64,000 bases of DNA, taken from positions 1 to 64,000 of the forward strand of contig DATNCQ010000094.1 in the NCBI GenBank assembly GCA_035571515.1. The letters run 5' to 3'. How positions within the stretch are numbered: position 1 is the stretch's first letter; the number at the start of each line of letters is the position of its first letter. Under the pieces are notes generated by a model, which made no database searches, was not told the origin of the DNA, and saw only the letters and a list, made by a program, of their open reading frames with translations. A program made the position numbers and the translations under genes. Shown in pieces: positions 1 to 9,747 of this stretch. The stretch is from Gp6-AA40 sp035571515. Its GTDB lineage: Bacteria > Acidobacteriota > Vicinamibacteria > Vicinamibacterales > UBA2999.

Positions 1-1561
<1,561 letters not shown>

Positions 1562-1615
1562 CCGGCCTGCCTAAGGTTTATCGGTTGATCGCGAGAAGAC
1601 CTTCTCTCTGTGGGC

Positions 1616-1621
1616 ATTATA
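1616..1621 (-). promoter_or_regulatory. -10 box (TATAAT) of clpC
   Basis: On the minus strand a perfect TATAAT lies 54 nt before the clpC ATG, which would give an untranslated leader of about 48 nt. No good -35 hexamer is visible 16-18 nt upstream (best is CTGCCC). The rest of 1562-1804 holds no gene that I can support, only a degenerate RAYT-type repeat. Confidence 0.5.
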
Positions 1622-1696
1622 AGGCATAGCTTGCGTGGGGCAGATGCCCGGGGCACCACTGGTCTGGCTGGCTCCTTCGGATGGCGGCACCCCCAG

Positions 1697-1763
1697 GTAC
1701 GTGGGACGGGTTCCGCGGAGCATCGGATCCCACGCGGACGCGGTCCCGTCGTCTGCCGGGTTG
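1697..1763. repeat. Degenerate RAYT-type palindromic repeat
   Basis: The stretch starts with GGTACGTGGGACGGGTTCCGC and later has GTCTGCCGGGTTGGC. These are the conserved words of the arrays at 3013-4429 with several substitutions. It looks like a decayed single copy in the gap between clpC and the downstream monooxygenase. Confidence 0.5.
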
Positions 1764-1804
1764 GCACACGACGCGTGCCAGCGCGGCGCGGAGCCGCTGC
1801 ACGA

Positions 1805-2101
1805 TCAACCCTTCACATTGATGCCCGTCAGCTTCGTCGGTTCGCGCGTCAGGATCGCGCGATCGCCGACTTCCTTGAACGCGAGAAAGTGCGCAGAGGC
1901 GCGGTGATCGACCCAGTCCTGCTCCTTTTCGTACACCTCGTAGAGGACCCATCTGGTTGGATCGTCTTCCTGCTGCAGGACATCGAAGCGGACGCAGCCG
2001 GGCTCGCGTTGCACCGACAATTCCGCGTTCTTGAGAATCGCCGTCCTGAATTCCGCGACGAGCTCCGGCCGCACCTGCATCTTCACGAGCGCGATGAACA
2101 T
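1805..2101 (-). CDS. Antibiotic biosynthesis monooxygenase (ABM/YgiN-like) family protein
   Basis: A 98-residue single-domain protein of the dimeric alpha+beta barrel ABM fold. It starts FIALVKMQVRPELVAEFRTA, continues with EPGCVRFDVLQQEDDP and VLYEVYEKEQDWVDHRAS, and ends in a region like the usual HxxxxHF..F segment (HRASAHFLAF). Length and order fit YgiN-type quinol monooxygenases, which are usually cofactor-free. The substrate cannot be inferred. It is transcribed divergently from the dehydrogenase at 2125 across only 23 bp, in which a symmetric AGTATAGT can serve as -10 for both genes. Confidence 0.8.
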   Translation of the reverse strand: MFIALVKMQVRPELVAEFRTAILKNAELSVQREPGCVRFDVLQQEDDPTRWVLYEVYEKEQDWVDHRASAHFLAFKEVGDRAILTREPTKLTGINVKG

Positions 2102-2110
2102 GGCCCCGGC

Positions 2111-2118
2111 ACTATACT
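2111..2118. promoter_or_regulatory. Shared divergent -10 element (ACTATACT)
   Basis: ACTATACT reads TATACT on the plus strand (2113-2118, 6 nt before the ATG at 2125). It reads TATAGT on the minus strand (2116-2111, 9 nt before the ATG at 2101). With normal -10 to +1 spacing both mRNAs would start at or within about 3 nt of the start codon, so both would be leaderless or nearly so. No clear -35 is seen on either side. Confidence 0.45.
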
Positions 2119-2124
2119 CCGCGC

Positions 2125-3012
2125 ATGCCTGAGACGATCGGCTTTATCGGCCTGGGACTCATGGGTCGCCCGATGGCGACGAACCTGATCAAGGCGGGGC
2201 ACGCGCTCGTCGTGCACAGCCGCAGCCCGCAGCCGGTGGACGCGCTCGTCGCGCTCGGCGCGAAACGCGCGGAGACGCCCGCCGACATCGCGCGGCAGGT
2301 CACGCGCATCATCACGATGGTCCCCGACTCGCCCGACGTCGAGCAGGTGCTCGAGGGTGACACGGGCGTCTTCGGTGCGCTGCAGCGCGGCACCATCATC
2401 ATCGACAACAGCAGCATCGCGCCCGGCATCGCGCGCCGGCTGGCGGCGAAGGCGAAGTCGCTCGGCGCGCAGATGCTCGACGCGCCGGTCAGCGGCGGCG
2501 AGATTGGCGCCGTCAGCGGCACGCTGTCGATCATGGTCGGCGGCGACGCGGACGCGTTCGAGACGGTGAAGCCGATTCTCGACGTGATGGGCAATCCCGA
2601 AAAGGTCGTGCGCATCGGCGAGGCCGGCGCCGGTCAGCTCTGCAAGGTCTGCAACCAGATGGTCATCGCCGGCACGCTCGGCGTCGTCGCCGAGGCGTTC
2701 GCGCTGGCGAAGAAGTCGGGCATCGACGCGGAGCGGATGCGCGAGGCGCTGCTCGGCGGGTTCGCGGCGAGCCGCGTGCTCGAGGTGCACGGCGAGCGCA
2801 TCCTCAAGGGCAACTTCAAGCCTGGCTTCAAGACGAAGCTGTTCGCGAAGGACCTGAAGATTGCGTCGGCGACGCTCGGCGAATACCAGGTCGCGGCGCC
2901 GATCCTCGCGGTCGCGCAGCAGGAGATCACCGCGCGCATGGCCGCGGGCGCGGCGGAAGAAGACTATTCGGGCATGGCGAAGGTGGTACTGGAACTGGCG
3001 CGGCTCGACTAG
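2125..3012 (+). CDS. NAD(P)-dependent beta-hydroxyacid dehydrogenase (3-hydroxyisobutyrate dehydrogenase / tartronate semialdehyde reductase family)
   Basis: 295 residues, the family's usual length. The Rossmann fingerprint GFIGLGLMGRPM (residues 6-17) opens the protein. The substrate-binding motif DAPVSGG is at 119-125, and the catalytic lysine sits in GAGQLCKVCNQ (K174). Members oxidise or reduce small beta-hydroxyacids such as 3-hydroxyisobutyrate, tartronate semialdehyde or succinic semialdehyde. The exact substrate cannot be told from sequence. No Shine-Dalgarno is present; a TATACT 6 nt before the ATG suggests a leaderless message. A RAYT-type repeat array begins right after the stop. 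Confidence 0.9.
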   Translation: MPETIGFIGLGLMGRPMATNLIKAGHALVVHSRSPQPVDALVALGAKRAETPADIARQVTRIITMVPDSPDVEQVLEGDTGVFGALQRGTIIIDNSSIAPGIARRLAAKAKSLGAQMLDAPVSGGEIGAVSGTLSIMVGGDADAFETVKPILDVMGNPEKVVRIGEAGAGQLCKVCNQMVIAGTLGVVAEAFALAKKSGIDAERMREALLGGFAASRVLEVHGERILKGNFKPGFKTKLFAKDLKIASATLGEYQVAAPILAVAQQEITARMAAGAAEEDYSGMAKVVLELARLD

Positions 3013-3279
3013 CGGTATGTAGGGCGAGTCCCGCGACGCGTCCACAATCCAGCGCATCGCGGACCCGCCGGTCTGCCGGCGCCTTCGGCTGGCTCCAGAC
3101 CTCGGCGGGACCCGGCCTACGTACGTGGGGCGGGTCCCGCGAGCGGCCCGATGCCATCGCGTAGCGGACCCGCCGGAGCGGGATGAAGGTAGGGCGGGTT
3201 CCGCGATGCGTACACAATCCATCGCATCGCGGACGCGCCATCAGGAACCGGCCTGCGGCTTGCGATCCATCGGAATCCG
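3013..3279. repeat. Left RAYT-associated palindromic repeat array (about 3 units)
   Basis: Units begin at about 3016, 3125 and 3189. Each has a GGCGGGTYCCGCG arm and a matching CGCGGACCCGCC (or CGTAGCGGACCCGCC) arm about 20-25 bp apart, so each can fold into a hairpin. Units are joined by GGAGCGGGATGAAG or by a longer linker with its own inverted repeat (GTCTGCCGG ... CCGGCCTACGTAC). The array lies between the dehydrogenase stop and the transposase start. It is the same family as 3757-4429. Confidence 0.85.
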
Positions 3280-3756
3280 ATGTCGCGCCCGCCTCGCATC
3301 GAAGGATTCAGTTACGTCGGTCCTTACCGCTATTTCGTAACGTTCTGCACGTTCGATCGCGGCGCACCATTCAGCGACGTCGCGCTCGGACGATCTGTCG
3401 TGCGTCAATTTCTGCGTACATCCCGCCGCTGGAAGTTTGTAATCCTGGCGTACTGCCTGATGCCCGATCACGCGCATCTGCTCGTCGAAGGAACGGCCGA
3501 CAGCTCCGACCTTCGAAGACTGATCAAGAGCGCGAAACAAAGTTCCGGTCAGAGACATGCGGCCACGCGACAACGGCCGTTGTGGCAGGAGGGCTTCCAC
3601 GATCGCGTCCTGCGGCCCGATGACGACGTGAAGAGGATCGCGCGCTACATCGTCGAGAACCCGGTCCGCGCTGGGTTGGTTCGCTCAGCTCTCGACTACC
3701 CGCTCAGCGGATCGGACGTCTGGACGATGGAGGAGCTGATCGACAGTTTCTGGTGA
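3280..3756 (+). CDS. REP-associated tyrosine transposase (RAYT, Y1/IS200-like HUH family)
   Basis: 158 residues. The protein matches the RAYT layout: YFVTFCTFDR near the N-terminus, the metal-binding HxH in LMPDHAHLLVEG (H64, H66), and the catalytic-tyrosine helix RYIVENPVRAGL (probable nucleophile Y123). RAYTs are single-copy housekeeping-like HUH nucleases that bind and cut REP/BIME palindromes and are thought to have spread them. Here the gene is flanked on both sides by palindromic arrays (3013-3279 and 3757-4429) that are its likely substrate. All expected motifs are intact, so the enzyme may be active. Confidence 0.9.
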   Translation: MSRPPRIEGFSYVGPYRYFVTFCTFDRGAPFSDVALGRSVVRQFLRTSRRWKFVILAYCLMPDHAHLLVEGTADSSDLRRLIKSAKQSSGQRHAATRQRPLWQEGFHDRVLRPDDDVKRIARYIVENPVRAGLVRSALDYPLSGSDVWTMEELIDSFW

Positions 3757-4429
3757 ATGCCGGGTCCGTCGCGCGGCGGATCCAGTTCGCACGACGGAAC
3801 CCGGCCTACGTAAGTGGGGCGGGTCCCGCGATGCGTCCGAGATCCATCGCATTGCGGACCCGCCGGAGCGGGATGAAGGTGGGGCGGGTCCCGCGAGCGG
3901 CCCGATGCCATCGCGTAGCGGACCCGCCGGAGCGGAATGAAGGTGGGGCGGGTTCCGCGAGCCGGCCCGATGCCATCGCGTAGCGGACCCGTCGGAGCGG
4001 AATGAAGATGGGGCGGGTTCCGCGAGCCGCCCGATGCCATCGCGTAGCGGACCCGCCGGAGCGGGATGAAGGTGGGGCGGGTCCGCGATGCGTCCGAGAT
4101 CCATCGCATTGCGGACCCGCCCGTCTGCCGGGTCCGCCTTCGGTTCGCGCCAGTCCTCGGCGGGACCCGGCCTACGTACGCCGAAGCGGGATGAAGGTGG
4201 GGCGGGTCCGCGATGCGTCCGAGATCCATCGCATTGCGGACCCGCCGGTCTGCCGGGTCCGCCTTCGGTTCGCGCCAGTCCTCGGCGGGACCCGGCCTAC
4301 GTACACCGGAGCGGCATGAAGATGGGGCGGGTCCCGCGAGCGGCCCGATGCCATCGCGTAGCGGACCCGCCGGTCCGCCGGGTCCGTCGCGCGGTGGATC
4401 CAGTTCGCGCGACGGAACCCGGCCTACAC
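3757..4429. repeat. Right RAYT-associated palindromic repeat array (7 units plus linkers)
   Basis: Seven GGGGCGGGT-headed units start near 3817, 3881, 3943, 4008, 4072, 4197 and 4322. Two core types alternate: a GAGCGGCCCGATGCCATCG type and a GATGCGTCCGAGATCCATCG type. Both are bounded by GGCGGGTCC / GGACCCGCC arms. Two units carry a 60-bp linker with GTCTGCCGGGTCCGCC and CGGCGGGACCCGGCC. The flanks (3757-3815 and 4370-4429) share a further palindrome, CCGGGTCCGTCGCGCG / CGACGGAACCCGG. The distal end overlaps the lolD 3' end: the lolD stop (TAG, 4424-4426) lies in the repeat's own GTAGGCCGGG. No gene is seen in this stretch. Confidence 0.9.
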
Positions 4430-5098
4430 CGGGACCAACTGACCCAGTTCCAACCGAAGGATTCGATCGCAGGCGGCGGCAAGCCGCGGGTTGTGGGTCG
4501 CGATGACGGAGGTCAAGCCGTACTCCGCGTGCATGTCGCGCAGCAGCGCGTGCAATGAGTCGGCGGTGGTCTCGTCGAGGTCGCCCGTCGGCTCGTCGGC
4601 CAGCAGCAGCGCCGGTTTCATCACCAGCGCCCGCGCGACCGCGACGCGCTGCTGCTCGCCGCCCGACAGCATCCCGGGGCGATGCTCGAGCCGCTCGCCC
4701 AGGCCGACGCGCGTCAGCAGCCCCGTGGCGCGGCTGCTCGCCTCGCGCACGGGCTCGCGCGCGATGCGCATCGGCATCTCGACGTTCTCGAGCGCGTCGA
4801 ACTCCGGCAGCAGGTGATGGAACTGGAAGACGAACCCGACGTGGTGATTGCGGAACGTCACGAGCGCGGCGTCGCTCATCGACGCCAGTTGCTGGTCCTC
4901 GATGCGGATCGAGCCACTGTCCACGCGGTCGAGGCCCCCGAGCGCGTGCAGCAGCGTGCTCTTGCCGACGCCCGACGCGCCGACGATCGCCAGCATCTCG
5001 CCCTTCTCGACCGACAGGTCCAGGTCGCGAAGGACGTGAATGCGCTGCGTGCCGACCTGGTAATACTTGTTGAGCCGCTCGACCGTGAGGAACGGCAC
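4424..5098 (-). CDS. lolD: Lipoprotein-releasing ABC transporter ATP-binding protein LolD
   Basis: 224-residue ATPase. Walker A GASGVGKST is at residues 40-48, the Q-loop lies in FVFQFHHLLPEF (typical of LolD/MacB-type ATPases), the signature is LSGGEQQRVAVARA, and Walker B plus D-loop read LLLADEPTGDLD with the H-loop in IATHNPRL. It should power extraction of outer-membrane lipoproteins together with the permease encoded just upstream. The start is GTG (5096-5098), which follows a 7-bp word array in the 59-bp gap after the permease gene. Its stop codon is contributed by the RAYT repeat array. Confidence 0.9.
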   Translation of the reverse strand: MPFLTVERLNKYYQVGTQRIHVLRDLDLSVEKGEMLAIVGASGVGKSTLLHALGGLDRVDSGSIRIEDQQLASMSDAALVTFRNHHVGFVFQFHHLLPEFDALENVEMPMRIAREPVREASSRATGLLTRVGLGERLEHRPGMLSGGEQQRVAVARALVMKPALLLADEPTGDLDETTADSLHALLRDMHAEYGLTSVIATHNPRLAAACDRILRLELGQLVPV

Positions 5099-5102
5099 CG
5101 GT

Positions 5103-5136
5103 CAACCCCCAACGGCCAACTTCCAACTCCCAGGGC
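5103..5136. repeat. 7-bp word array in the lolE-lolD gap
   Basis: Reads CAACCCC CAACGGC CAACTTC CAACTCC CAGG: four imperfect 7-bp words. The same words in the opposite orientation (GGGAGTT, GGAAGTT) make up the array at 17307-17335. The array fills the gap between the permease stop and the lolD GTG. Confidence 0.6.
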
Positions 5137-5157
5137 CACTGGACGGGCAGTCGAAAG

Positions 5158-6381
5158 TCATTCGAAGCGCAGCGCCTGCACGGGATCGAGCGCCGCCGCG
5201 CGGCGTGATGGATAGATCGTCGCCACGAAGCAGATGACCACCGCCGAGATGATGACGATGGTGAAGTCGCGCGGCAGGACGACGAACGGCACGTACGCGA
5301 CCTGGTAGACGTCGGCCGGAATCTTGATCAGCCGGTACTTGTCCAGGACATGGCAGAGCGCCAGCCCGCCCAGGCCACCGACGACGGTGCCGGTGACACC
5401 GATGATCAGCCCCTGCAGCATGAAGATCGTCATCACCCGCTTCGGCGCCGTCCCCATCGTCTTGAGGATCGCGATGTCGCGGCTCTTCTCCATCACCAGC
5501 AGGATGAGCGACGCGACGATGTTCAGCGCGGCGACGATGACGATGAGGCCGATGGTAATCGAGATGGCCATCTTCTCGATGCCGAGCGCGGAGAAGAGCG
5601 ACTGGTTCAGGTCCGACCAGTCCTGCGCGACGTAGGCGGTGCCGAGGCGCTTCGGGATGTCGTCGGCAATCCGCGGCGCGTCGTAGACGTCGGTGACGCG
5701 CAGCTGGATCAACTCGACCATGGTCGTGCCCGTCAGCCGCTCGCCGAACGGCAGCGACACGAACCCCTGGGCGGAGTCGAACTCGTAGAGCCCGAGGCTG
5801 TAGACGCCGCCGACGCGCGCGCGGCGCGTGCGCGGCAGCATCCCCATCGGCGAGAGCGTCCCCTGCGGGGTGATGAGCGTCACCAGGTCCCCGACCTTCA
5901 CGCCGAGCTGGCGGGCCAGGTCCTGGCCGATGAGGATCGACGGCGGCTCGTCCTCGCTCTCGTGCGCGAGCGAGTCGAGGCTGCCTTCCTTCATCGCGTC
6001 GCCGATCGCGGTGACCGCCGGCTCGAGCGCCGGGTCGATCGCCTTCACGCTGATGAAGGCCTGCGAGTCGCCGGCCGTGATCAGCGCCTTGCCGAAGATC
6101 GTCGGCGCGGCGCCGACGACGCCGGGCACCTGGCGCAGCTTCGCCACCTCGGGCGCGTAGTCCGTGATGCCGCCGGTCTTCCAGACGTAGATGTGCGCCT
6201 GCGACGACAGGATCTTGTCGCGCAGCTCGCCCTGCAGGCCGGTCATCAGCGCGAGCGCGATGACGAGCGCCATCACGCCGACGCAGACGCCGATCATGGA
6301 GATGAGCGAGATGAGGGAGATGAACGCCTGCTTGCGGCGCGCGAAGAGGTAGCGGAGGGCGATGAAGAGTTCGAATGACAT
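5158..6381 (-). CDS. Lipoprotein-releasing ABC transporter permease (LolC/LolE family)
   Basis: 407 residues from the ATG at 6379-6381 (MSFELFIALRYLFARRKQAF). It has the typical N-terminal segment, TM1 (about 22-48), a large MacB-like periplasmic domain, and three C-terminal TM helices. The cytoplasmic signature MEKSRDIAILKTMGTAPKRVM and the final SRRAAALDPVQALRFE are family hallmarks. The frame stays open 34 codons further upstream, but that part is proline-rich translation of a word array and was rejected as coding. One permease gene rather than a lolC/lolE pair suggests a homodimeric (LolF-like) exporter with LolD. Confidence 0.9.
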   Translation of the reverse strand: MSFELFIALRYLFARRKQAFISLISLISMIGVCVGVMALVIALALMTGLQGELRDKILSSQAHIYVWKTGGITDYAPEVAKLRQVPGVVGAAPTIFGKALITAGDSQAFISVKAIDPALEPAVTAIGDAMKEGSLDSLAHESEDEPPSILIGQDLARQLGVKVGDLVTLITPQGTLSPMGMLPRTRRARVGGVYSLGLYEFDSAQGFVSLPFGERLTGTTMVELIQLRVTDVYDAPRIADDIPKRLGTAYVAQDWSDLNQSLFSALGIEKMAISITIGLIVIVAALNIVASLILLVMEKSRDIAILKTMGTAPKRVMTIFMLQGLIIGVTGTVVGGLGGLALCHVLDKYRLIKIPADVYQVAYVPFVVLPRDFTIVIISAVVICFVATIYPSRRAAALDPVQALRFE

Positions 6382-6385
6382 ATCA

Positions 6386-6517
6386 GGTGGCAGAGGGCAG
6401 GAGGCAGGGGGCAGTAGGGGGCAGGGCGCAGCGGGCAGGAAGGGACGGGTAGTTGCAACCTGCTCCCATTCGCAATCTGCCACCTCCTGCCACCTGCCAC
6501 CTGCCTCCTGCCCCCTA
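6386..6517. repeat. Inverted pair of 7-bp word arrays (GGCAGGA-type) between lysS and the Lol permease
   Basis: The left arm (about 6386-6449) is a run of words such as GGTGGCA, GAGGGCA, GGAGGCA, GGGGGCA, GGGCGCA and GCGGGCA. The right arm (about 6459-6517) is its complement: CTGCCACC, TCCTGCC, ACCTGCC, TCCTGCC, CCCTA. The arms could fold into a long imperfect hairpin in the mRNA. The lysS stop (TAG, 6517-6515) is read from the array edge, and the permease ATG lies 5 bp from the other edge, leaving no normal Shine-Dalgarno. Confidence 0.75.
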
Positions 6518-8017
6518 TTTTGGCCTCATCAGCGGGAACAGGATCACGTCACGAATCGATGGGCTGCCGGTCAGCAGCATGACCAGCCGATCGATGCCGA
6601 CCCCTTCCCCCCCGGCCGGCGGCATGCCGAATTCGAGCGCGCGGATGTAGTCCTCGTCCATCGCGTGCGCCTCCTCGTCGCCCCCGGCGCGGCTCTTCAG
6701 CTGGTCCTCGAACCGCCGGCGCTGTTCGACGGGATCGTTCAGCTCGCTGAAGGCGTTGGCCAGCTCGAACCCGCCGGCGTAGAGCTCGAACCGCTCGACG
6801 GTGTCGGGATCGTCGGGCTTCTGCTTCGACAGCGGCGAGACCTCGGTCGGGAAGTCGTAGACGAACGTCGGCTGGATCAAATCCTCTTCGCACAACGCTT
6901 CGAAGATCTCCGCCGCGATCTTCCCGGCGCCCATGCCCGGCGCAATCGGCACACCGAGCTGTGCGGCGAGCGCCGCGGCCGCGTCGCGCGAGCGCAGCGC
7001 ATCGGCGGGCACGTCGACACCCAGCCGCTTCGATGCCGCCGCGCGCGCACCGTCGCGCAGCGAGAGCCGCCGAAATGGGGGCGTGAACGAAATCGAGTGC
7101 CCGTTGAACGTCAGCACGTCCGGCGCACCCGCCTTGCGGGCGACGAACGGCAGCATCTCCTCGGTCAGCGCCATCAGGTCGTTGTAGTCCGCGTACGTCC
7201 AGTAGAACTCGAGCATCGTGAACTCGGGATTGTGCTGCGTCGAGATCCCCTCGTTCCGGAAGTTGCGGTTGATCTCGAACACCCGCTCGATGCCGCCGAC
7301 CGTCAGCCGCTTCAGGTACAGCTCCGGGGCGATGCGCATGAAGAGCCGCATGTCGAGCGCGTTGTGATGCGTGGCGAAGGGACGCGCCAGCGCGCCGCCG
7401 GCAATCGGCTGCATCATCGGCGTCTCGACCTCGAGGAAGCCGCGGCCGATCAGGAACTCGCGCAGCGCCGTGATGACGCGGCTCCGCACCTCGAACACTT
7501 GTCGCGACTCCGGGTTGACGATCAGGTCGAGATACCGCTGGCGGTACCGGATCTCGACGTCCTGCAGCCCGTGCCACTTCTCCGGGAGCGGCAGCAGGCA
7601 CTTCGAGAGGAACTCCAGCCTCGACGCCCAGATCGTCAGCTCGTTGGTCCGCGTGCGGAACAGGCGCCCCTCGACGCCGACCCAGTCGCCGAAGTCGAGC
7701 AGCTTGAAGATGCGGAAGTCGCGCTCGGGGAGCGAATCCTGCCTGATGTAGACCTGGATTCGCGCCCGTCCGTCGGAGATCACCAGGAAACTCGCCTTGC
7801 CGAAGCTGCGGATGCTGAGGATGCGTCCGGCGGTCCGCGCCTGCGGCTTCGAGGTCTCGAGCTCCTCCGCGGTGCGGCCGCCGTACTGCGCGACGATCGC
7901 GTCAACCGTGGCGTCGGTCTCGAAGCGCCGCGGGTACGGATCCACGCCGAGCTTCTTCAGCTCCTCGAGGTTGGCGCGCCGCTGGACGACCTGATCGGAT
8001 TCGGTGGACGTGTTCAT
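6515..8017 (-). CDS. lysS: Lysyl-tRNA synthetase, class II
   Basis: 500 residues from ATG 8015-8017. An N-terminal OB-fold (RTAGRILSIRSFGKASFLV ...) is followed by the class II catalytic core: VETPMMQPIAGGA, motif 2 around FEINRNFRNEGISTQHNPEF, and motif 3 GVGIDRLVMLL near the C-terminus. It charges tRNA-Lys. The start overlaps the nusB stop (ATGA), which fixes it. The frame is open further upstream, but that is a shadow of nusB. The length matches the E. coli enzyme. Confidence 0.95.
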   Translation of the reverse strand: MNTSTESDQVVQRRANLEELKKLGVDPYPRRFETDATVDAIVAQYGGRTAEELETSKPQARTAGRILSIRSFGKASFLVISDGRARIQVYIRQDSLPERDFRIFKLLDFGDWVGVEGRLFRTRTNELTIWASRLEFLSKCLLPLPEKWHGLQDVEIRYRQRYLDLIVNPESRQVFEVRSRVITALREFLIGRGFLEVETPMMQPIAGGALARPFATHHNALDMRLFMRIAPELYLKRLTVGGIERVFEINRNFRNEGISTQHNPEFTMLEFYWTYADYNDLMALTEEMLPFVARKAGAPDVLTFNGHSISFTPPFRRLSLRDGARAAASKRLGVDVPADALRSRDAAAALAAQLGVPIAPGMGAGKIAAEIFEALCEEDLIQPTFVYDFPTEVSPLSKQKPDDPDTVERFELYAGGFELANAFSELNDPVEQRRRFEDQLKSRAGGDEEAHAMDEDYIRALEFGMPPAGGEGVGIDRLVMLLTGSPSIRDVILFPLMRPK

Positions 8018-8478
8018 TCGCGTGCCAGCGTGCGCCGGACGGCGTCGAGTATGCCGTTGATGAACCGCACCGAGTCGTCCGTGCTGAACGTCCGCGCCAG
8101 CTCCAGCGCCTCGTTGATGACGACCTTGGCCGGCGTGCCAGGCTCGTGGAGGAATTCGTAGATGGCGAGCCGGAGGATCAGGCGGTCGAGCACGTTCATC
8201 CGCTCGATGCGCCAGTTCTCGGCCGCTTCCACGATCATCGGATCGAGGTCCGCGACGGTACCGGCCACTCCGGTCGCGAGCCTGGTCGCGAACGCGCGCA
8301 GCTCCTCGCCGGGCGGTGCCGGCGCCGCGGGGCCGCTCCAGAACGTCTGCGCGACCTCGGAGATCGGCACGCGCCCCACTTCCCACTGGTAAAGCATCTG
8401 CACCGCGGCCTCACGCGCGCGATGCCTCGATTCCCGGTCGGGATGGTCGGCCGATCGCCGTTCGGGGGTCACCGTCAT
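8014..8478 (-). CDS. nusB: Transcription antitermination factor NusB
   Basis: 154 residues, all-alpha NusB fold. SRHRAREAAVQMLYQWEVG near the N-terminus and LDRLILRLAIYEFLHEPGTPAKVVINEALELARTFSTDDS in the second half are diagnostic. It joins NusE/S10 and boxA RNA in rRNA antitermination. It overlaps both neighbours by 4 nt (ribH stop/nusB start, nusB stop/lysS start). The ribH-nusB pairing is widespread in bacteria. Confidence 0.93.
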   Translation of the reverse strand: MTVTPERRSADHPDRESRHRAREAAVQMLYQWEVGRVPISEVAQTFWSGPAAPAPPGEELRAFATRLATGVAGTVADLDPMIVEAAENWRIERMNVLDRLILRLAIYEFLHEPGTPAKVVINEALELARTFSTDDSVRFINGILDAVRRTLARE

Positions 8479-8930
8479 CCGCCGATTGCCTCGTCGAGCG
8501 TACGGAACAATTTCGCCATCTCGACGGCAGCAGCCGCCGCCTCGCGCCCCTTGTTGTCCGCACCCGCTCTCGAACGCTCCATCGCCTGCTCCTCCGTCAG
8601 CGTCGTCAGCACGCCGAAGGCCATCGGCACGCCGGTCGCGGAGGCGGCCTGCTGGATGCCGTGCGCGGCCGCCTCGGCGATGTACTCGAAATGCATCGTG
8701 TCACCCTTGATGAGGCAGCCGAGACAGACGATGGCGTCGTAGTCGCCGTTCTCGCCGAGCCGCTGGGCCATCATCGGAATCTCGAACGCACCTGGCACGC
8801 GGAAGACGGTCACCGCCTCCGCGGGGATCGATGCTTCGGCGAAATACTCGCGGGCCCCGCGCAGCAAGCCCTCGGTAATCTCCTCGTTGAAGCGTGACAC
8901 GACTATGGCAAAGCGAAAGCCGGCCATCAC
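8475..8930 (-). CDS. ribH: 6,7-dimethyl-8-ribityllumazine synthase
   Basis: 151 residues. The N-terminal FAIVVSRFNEEIT, FRVPGAFEIP, the GCLIKGDTMHFEYIAE segment with the catalytic His, and the FGVLTTLTEEQAMERS segment are lumazine synthase motifs. It condenses the ribityl-pyrimidine and dihydroxybutanone phosphate in riboflavin synthesis. The start has two adjacent ATGs (8930 or 8927). Other rib genes are not in this window. Confidence 0.94.
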   Translation of the reverse strand: MMAGFRFAIVVSRFNEEITEGLLRGAREYFAEASIPAEAVTVFRVPGAFEIPMMAQRLGENGDYDAIVCLGCLIKGDTMHFEYIAEAAAHGIQQAASATGVPMAFGVLTTLTEEQAMERSRAGADNKGREAAAAAVEMAKLFRTLDEAIGG

Positions 8931-8958
8931 CCTTCCCGCGCTGCCCGCTGCACGCGCC

Positions 8959-9741
8959 CTATTCGCCCTTGAACTGCGCCTTCCGCTTTTCCAGGAACGC
9001 GCGCGTCCCCTCGCGCATGTCGGCCGTGGACGCGACGAGGCCGAAGAGCGTCGCTTCGTGGACCTGTGCCTTGTCGAAGGGGATCTCGAGGCCGCGGTTC
9101 ACAGCTTCGATGATGTACTGCACGGCGATCGGCGCCTTGCCGGCGAGCTCCGCGGCGAGCTCCTTCGCCGCCGTCATGAGCTGCGCCGCCGGGACCACCT
9201 TGTTGACGAGACCGATCGCGAGCGCTTCGTCGGCCTTCACCTGCCGCCCTGTCAGCAGCAGCTCGAGCGCGATGCCCTTCCCCACCAGGCGCGGCAGCCG
9301 CTGCGAGCCGGCGTAGCCGGGCACGATCCCCAGGTTGATTTCGGGCTGGCCGATGCGCGCGGTGTCGGCGGCGATGCGCAGCGTGCACGCCATGGCGAGC
9401 TCGCAGCCGCCGCCGAGGCAGAAGCCGTTGATCGCGGCAATCACCGGCTTGCCCATGTTCTCGATCAGATCGAACACGTGCTGCCCGCGCTGCGCGTGCT
9501 CCTTGCCCTGGGCCGGCTTCAATGCGGCGAGCTCGTTGATGTCGGCGCCCGCGATGAACGCCTTCTCACCGGCTCCCGTGACGATGACGGCGCGGACCGT
9601 CGCATCGTGCCGGAAGTCGAGCACCGCGCGGCGCAGCTCGTCGGTGGTCGGCGTGTTCAGCGCGTTGAGAACCGCCGGACGGTTGATGGTGAGGATCGCG
9701 ACGGGCCCGTCGCGCTCGAGGAGCAGGTTGTCAAAAGCCAT
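8959..9741 (-). CDS. Enoyl-CoA hydratase/isomerase family protein (crotonase-like)
   Basis: 260 residues, the classic short crotonase length. Oxyanion-hole segments FIAGADINEL (62-71) and NGFCLGGGCELAMAC (105-119) are intact. Both catalytic glutamates expected for hydration are present: E114 (GGCELA) and E134 (QPEINLGIVPG). It should hydrate trans-2-enoyl-CoAs in fatty-acid or amino-acid catabolism. It lies 28 bp upstream of ribH and 6 bp downstream of a small membrane protein gene, so it is probably cotranscribed. The acyl-CoA dehydrogenase at 19552-20757 is a possible partner. Confidence 0.92.
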   Translation of the reverse strand: MAFDNLLLERDGPVAILTINRPAVLNALNTPTTDELRRAVLDFRHDATVRAVIVTGAGEKAFIAGADINELAALKPAQGKEHAQRGQHVFDLIENMGKPVIAAINGFCLGGGCELAMACTLRIAADTARIGQPEINLGIVPGYAGSQRLPRLVGKGIALELLLTGRQVKADEALAIGLVNKVVPAAQLMTAAKELAAELAGKAPIAVQYIIEAVNRGLEIPFDKAQVHEATLFGLVASTADMREGTRAFLEKRKAQFKGE

Positions 9742-9747
9742 GGCGTC

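Noticed and set aside
1562..1804. Small gene or RNA in the clpC-monooxygenase gap
   Set aside because: Short frames have no family likeness and the stretch contains a clpC promoter and a decayed repeat; no tRNA cloverleaf is seen.
3757..4429. Possible CRISPR array
   Set aside because: The repeats are 60-125 bp palindromic units with conserved rather than unique intervening sequence, and no cas gene is present; the adjacent RAYT explains them.
6382..6483. Upstream extension of the Lol permease (34 extra codons)
   Set aside because: The added residues are Pro/Ala/Cys-rich translation of the 7-bp word array, and the family N-terminus begins at MSFELF.
8018..8386. N-terminal extension of lysS
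   Set aside because: It is the nusB gene read in another frame; the ATGA overlap at 8014-8017 gives a normal LysRS length.
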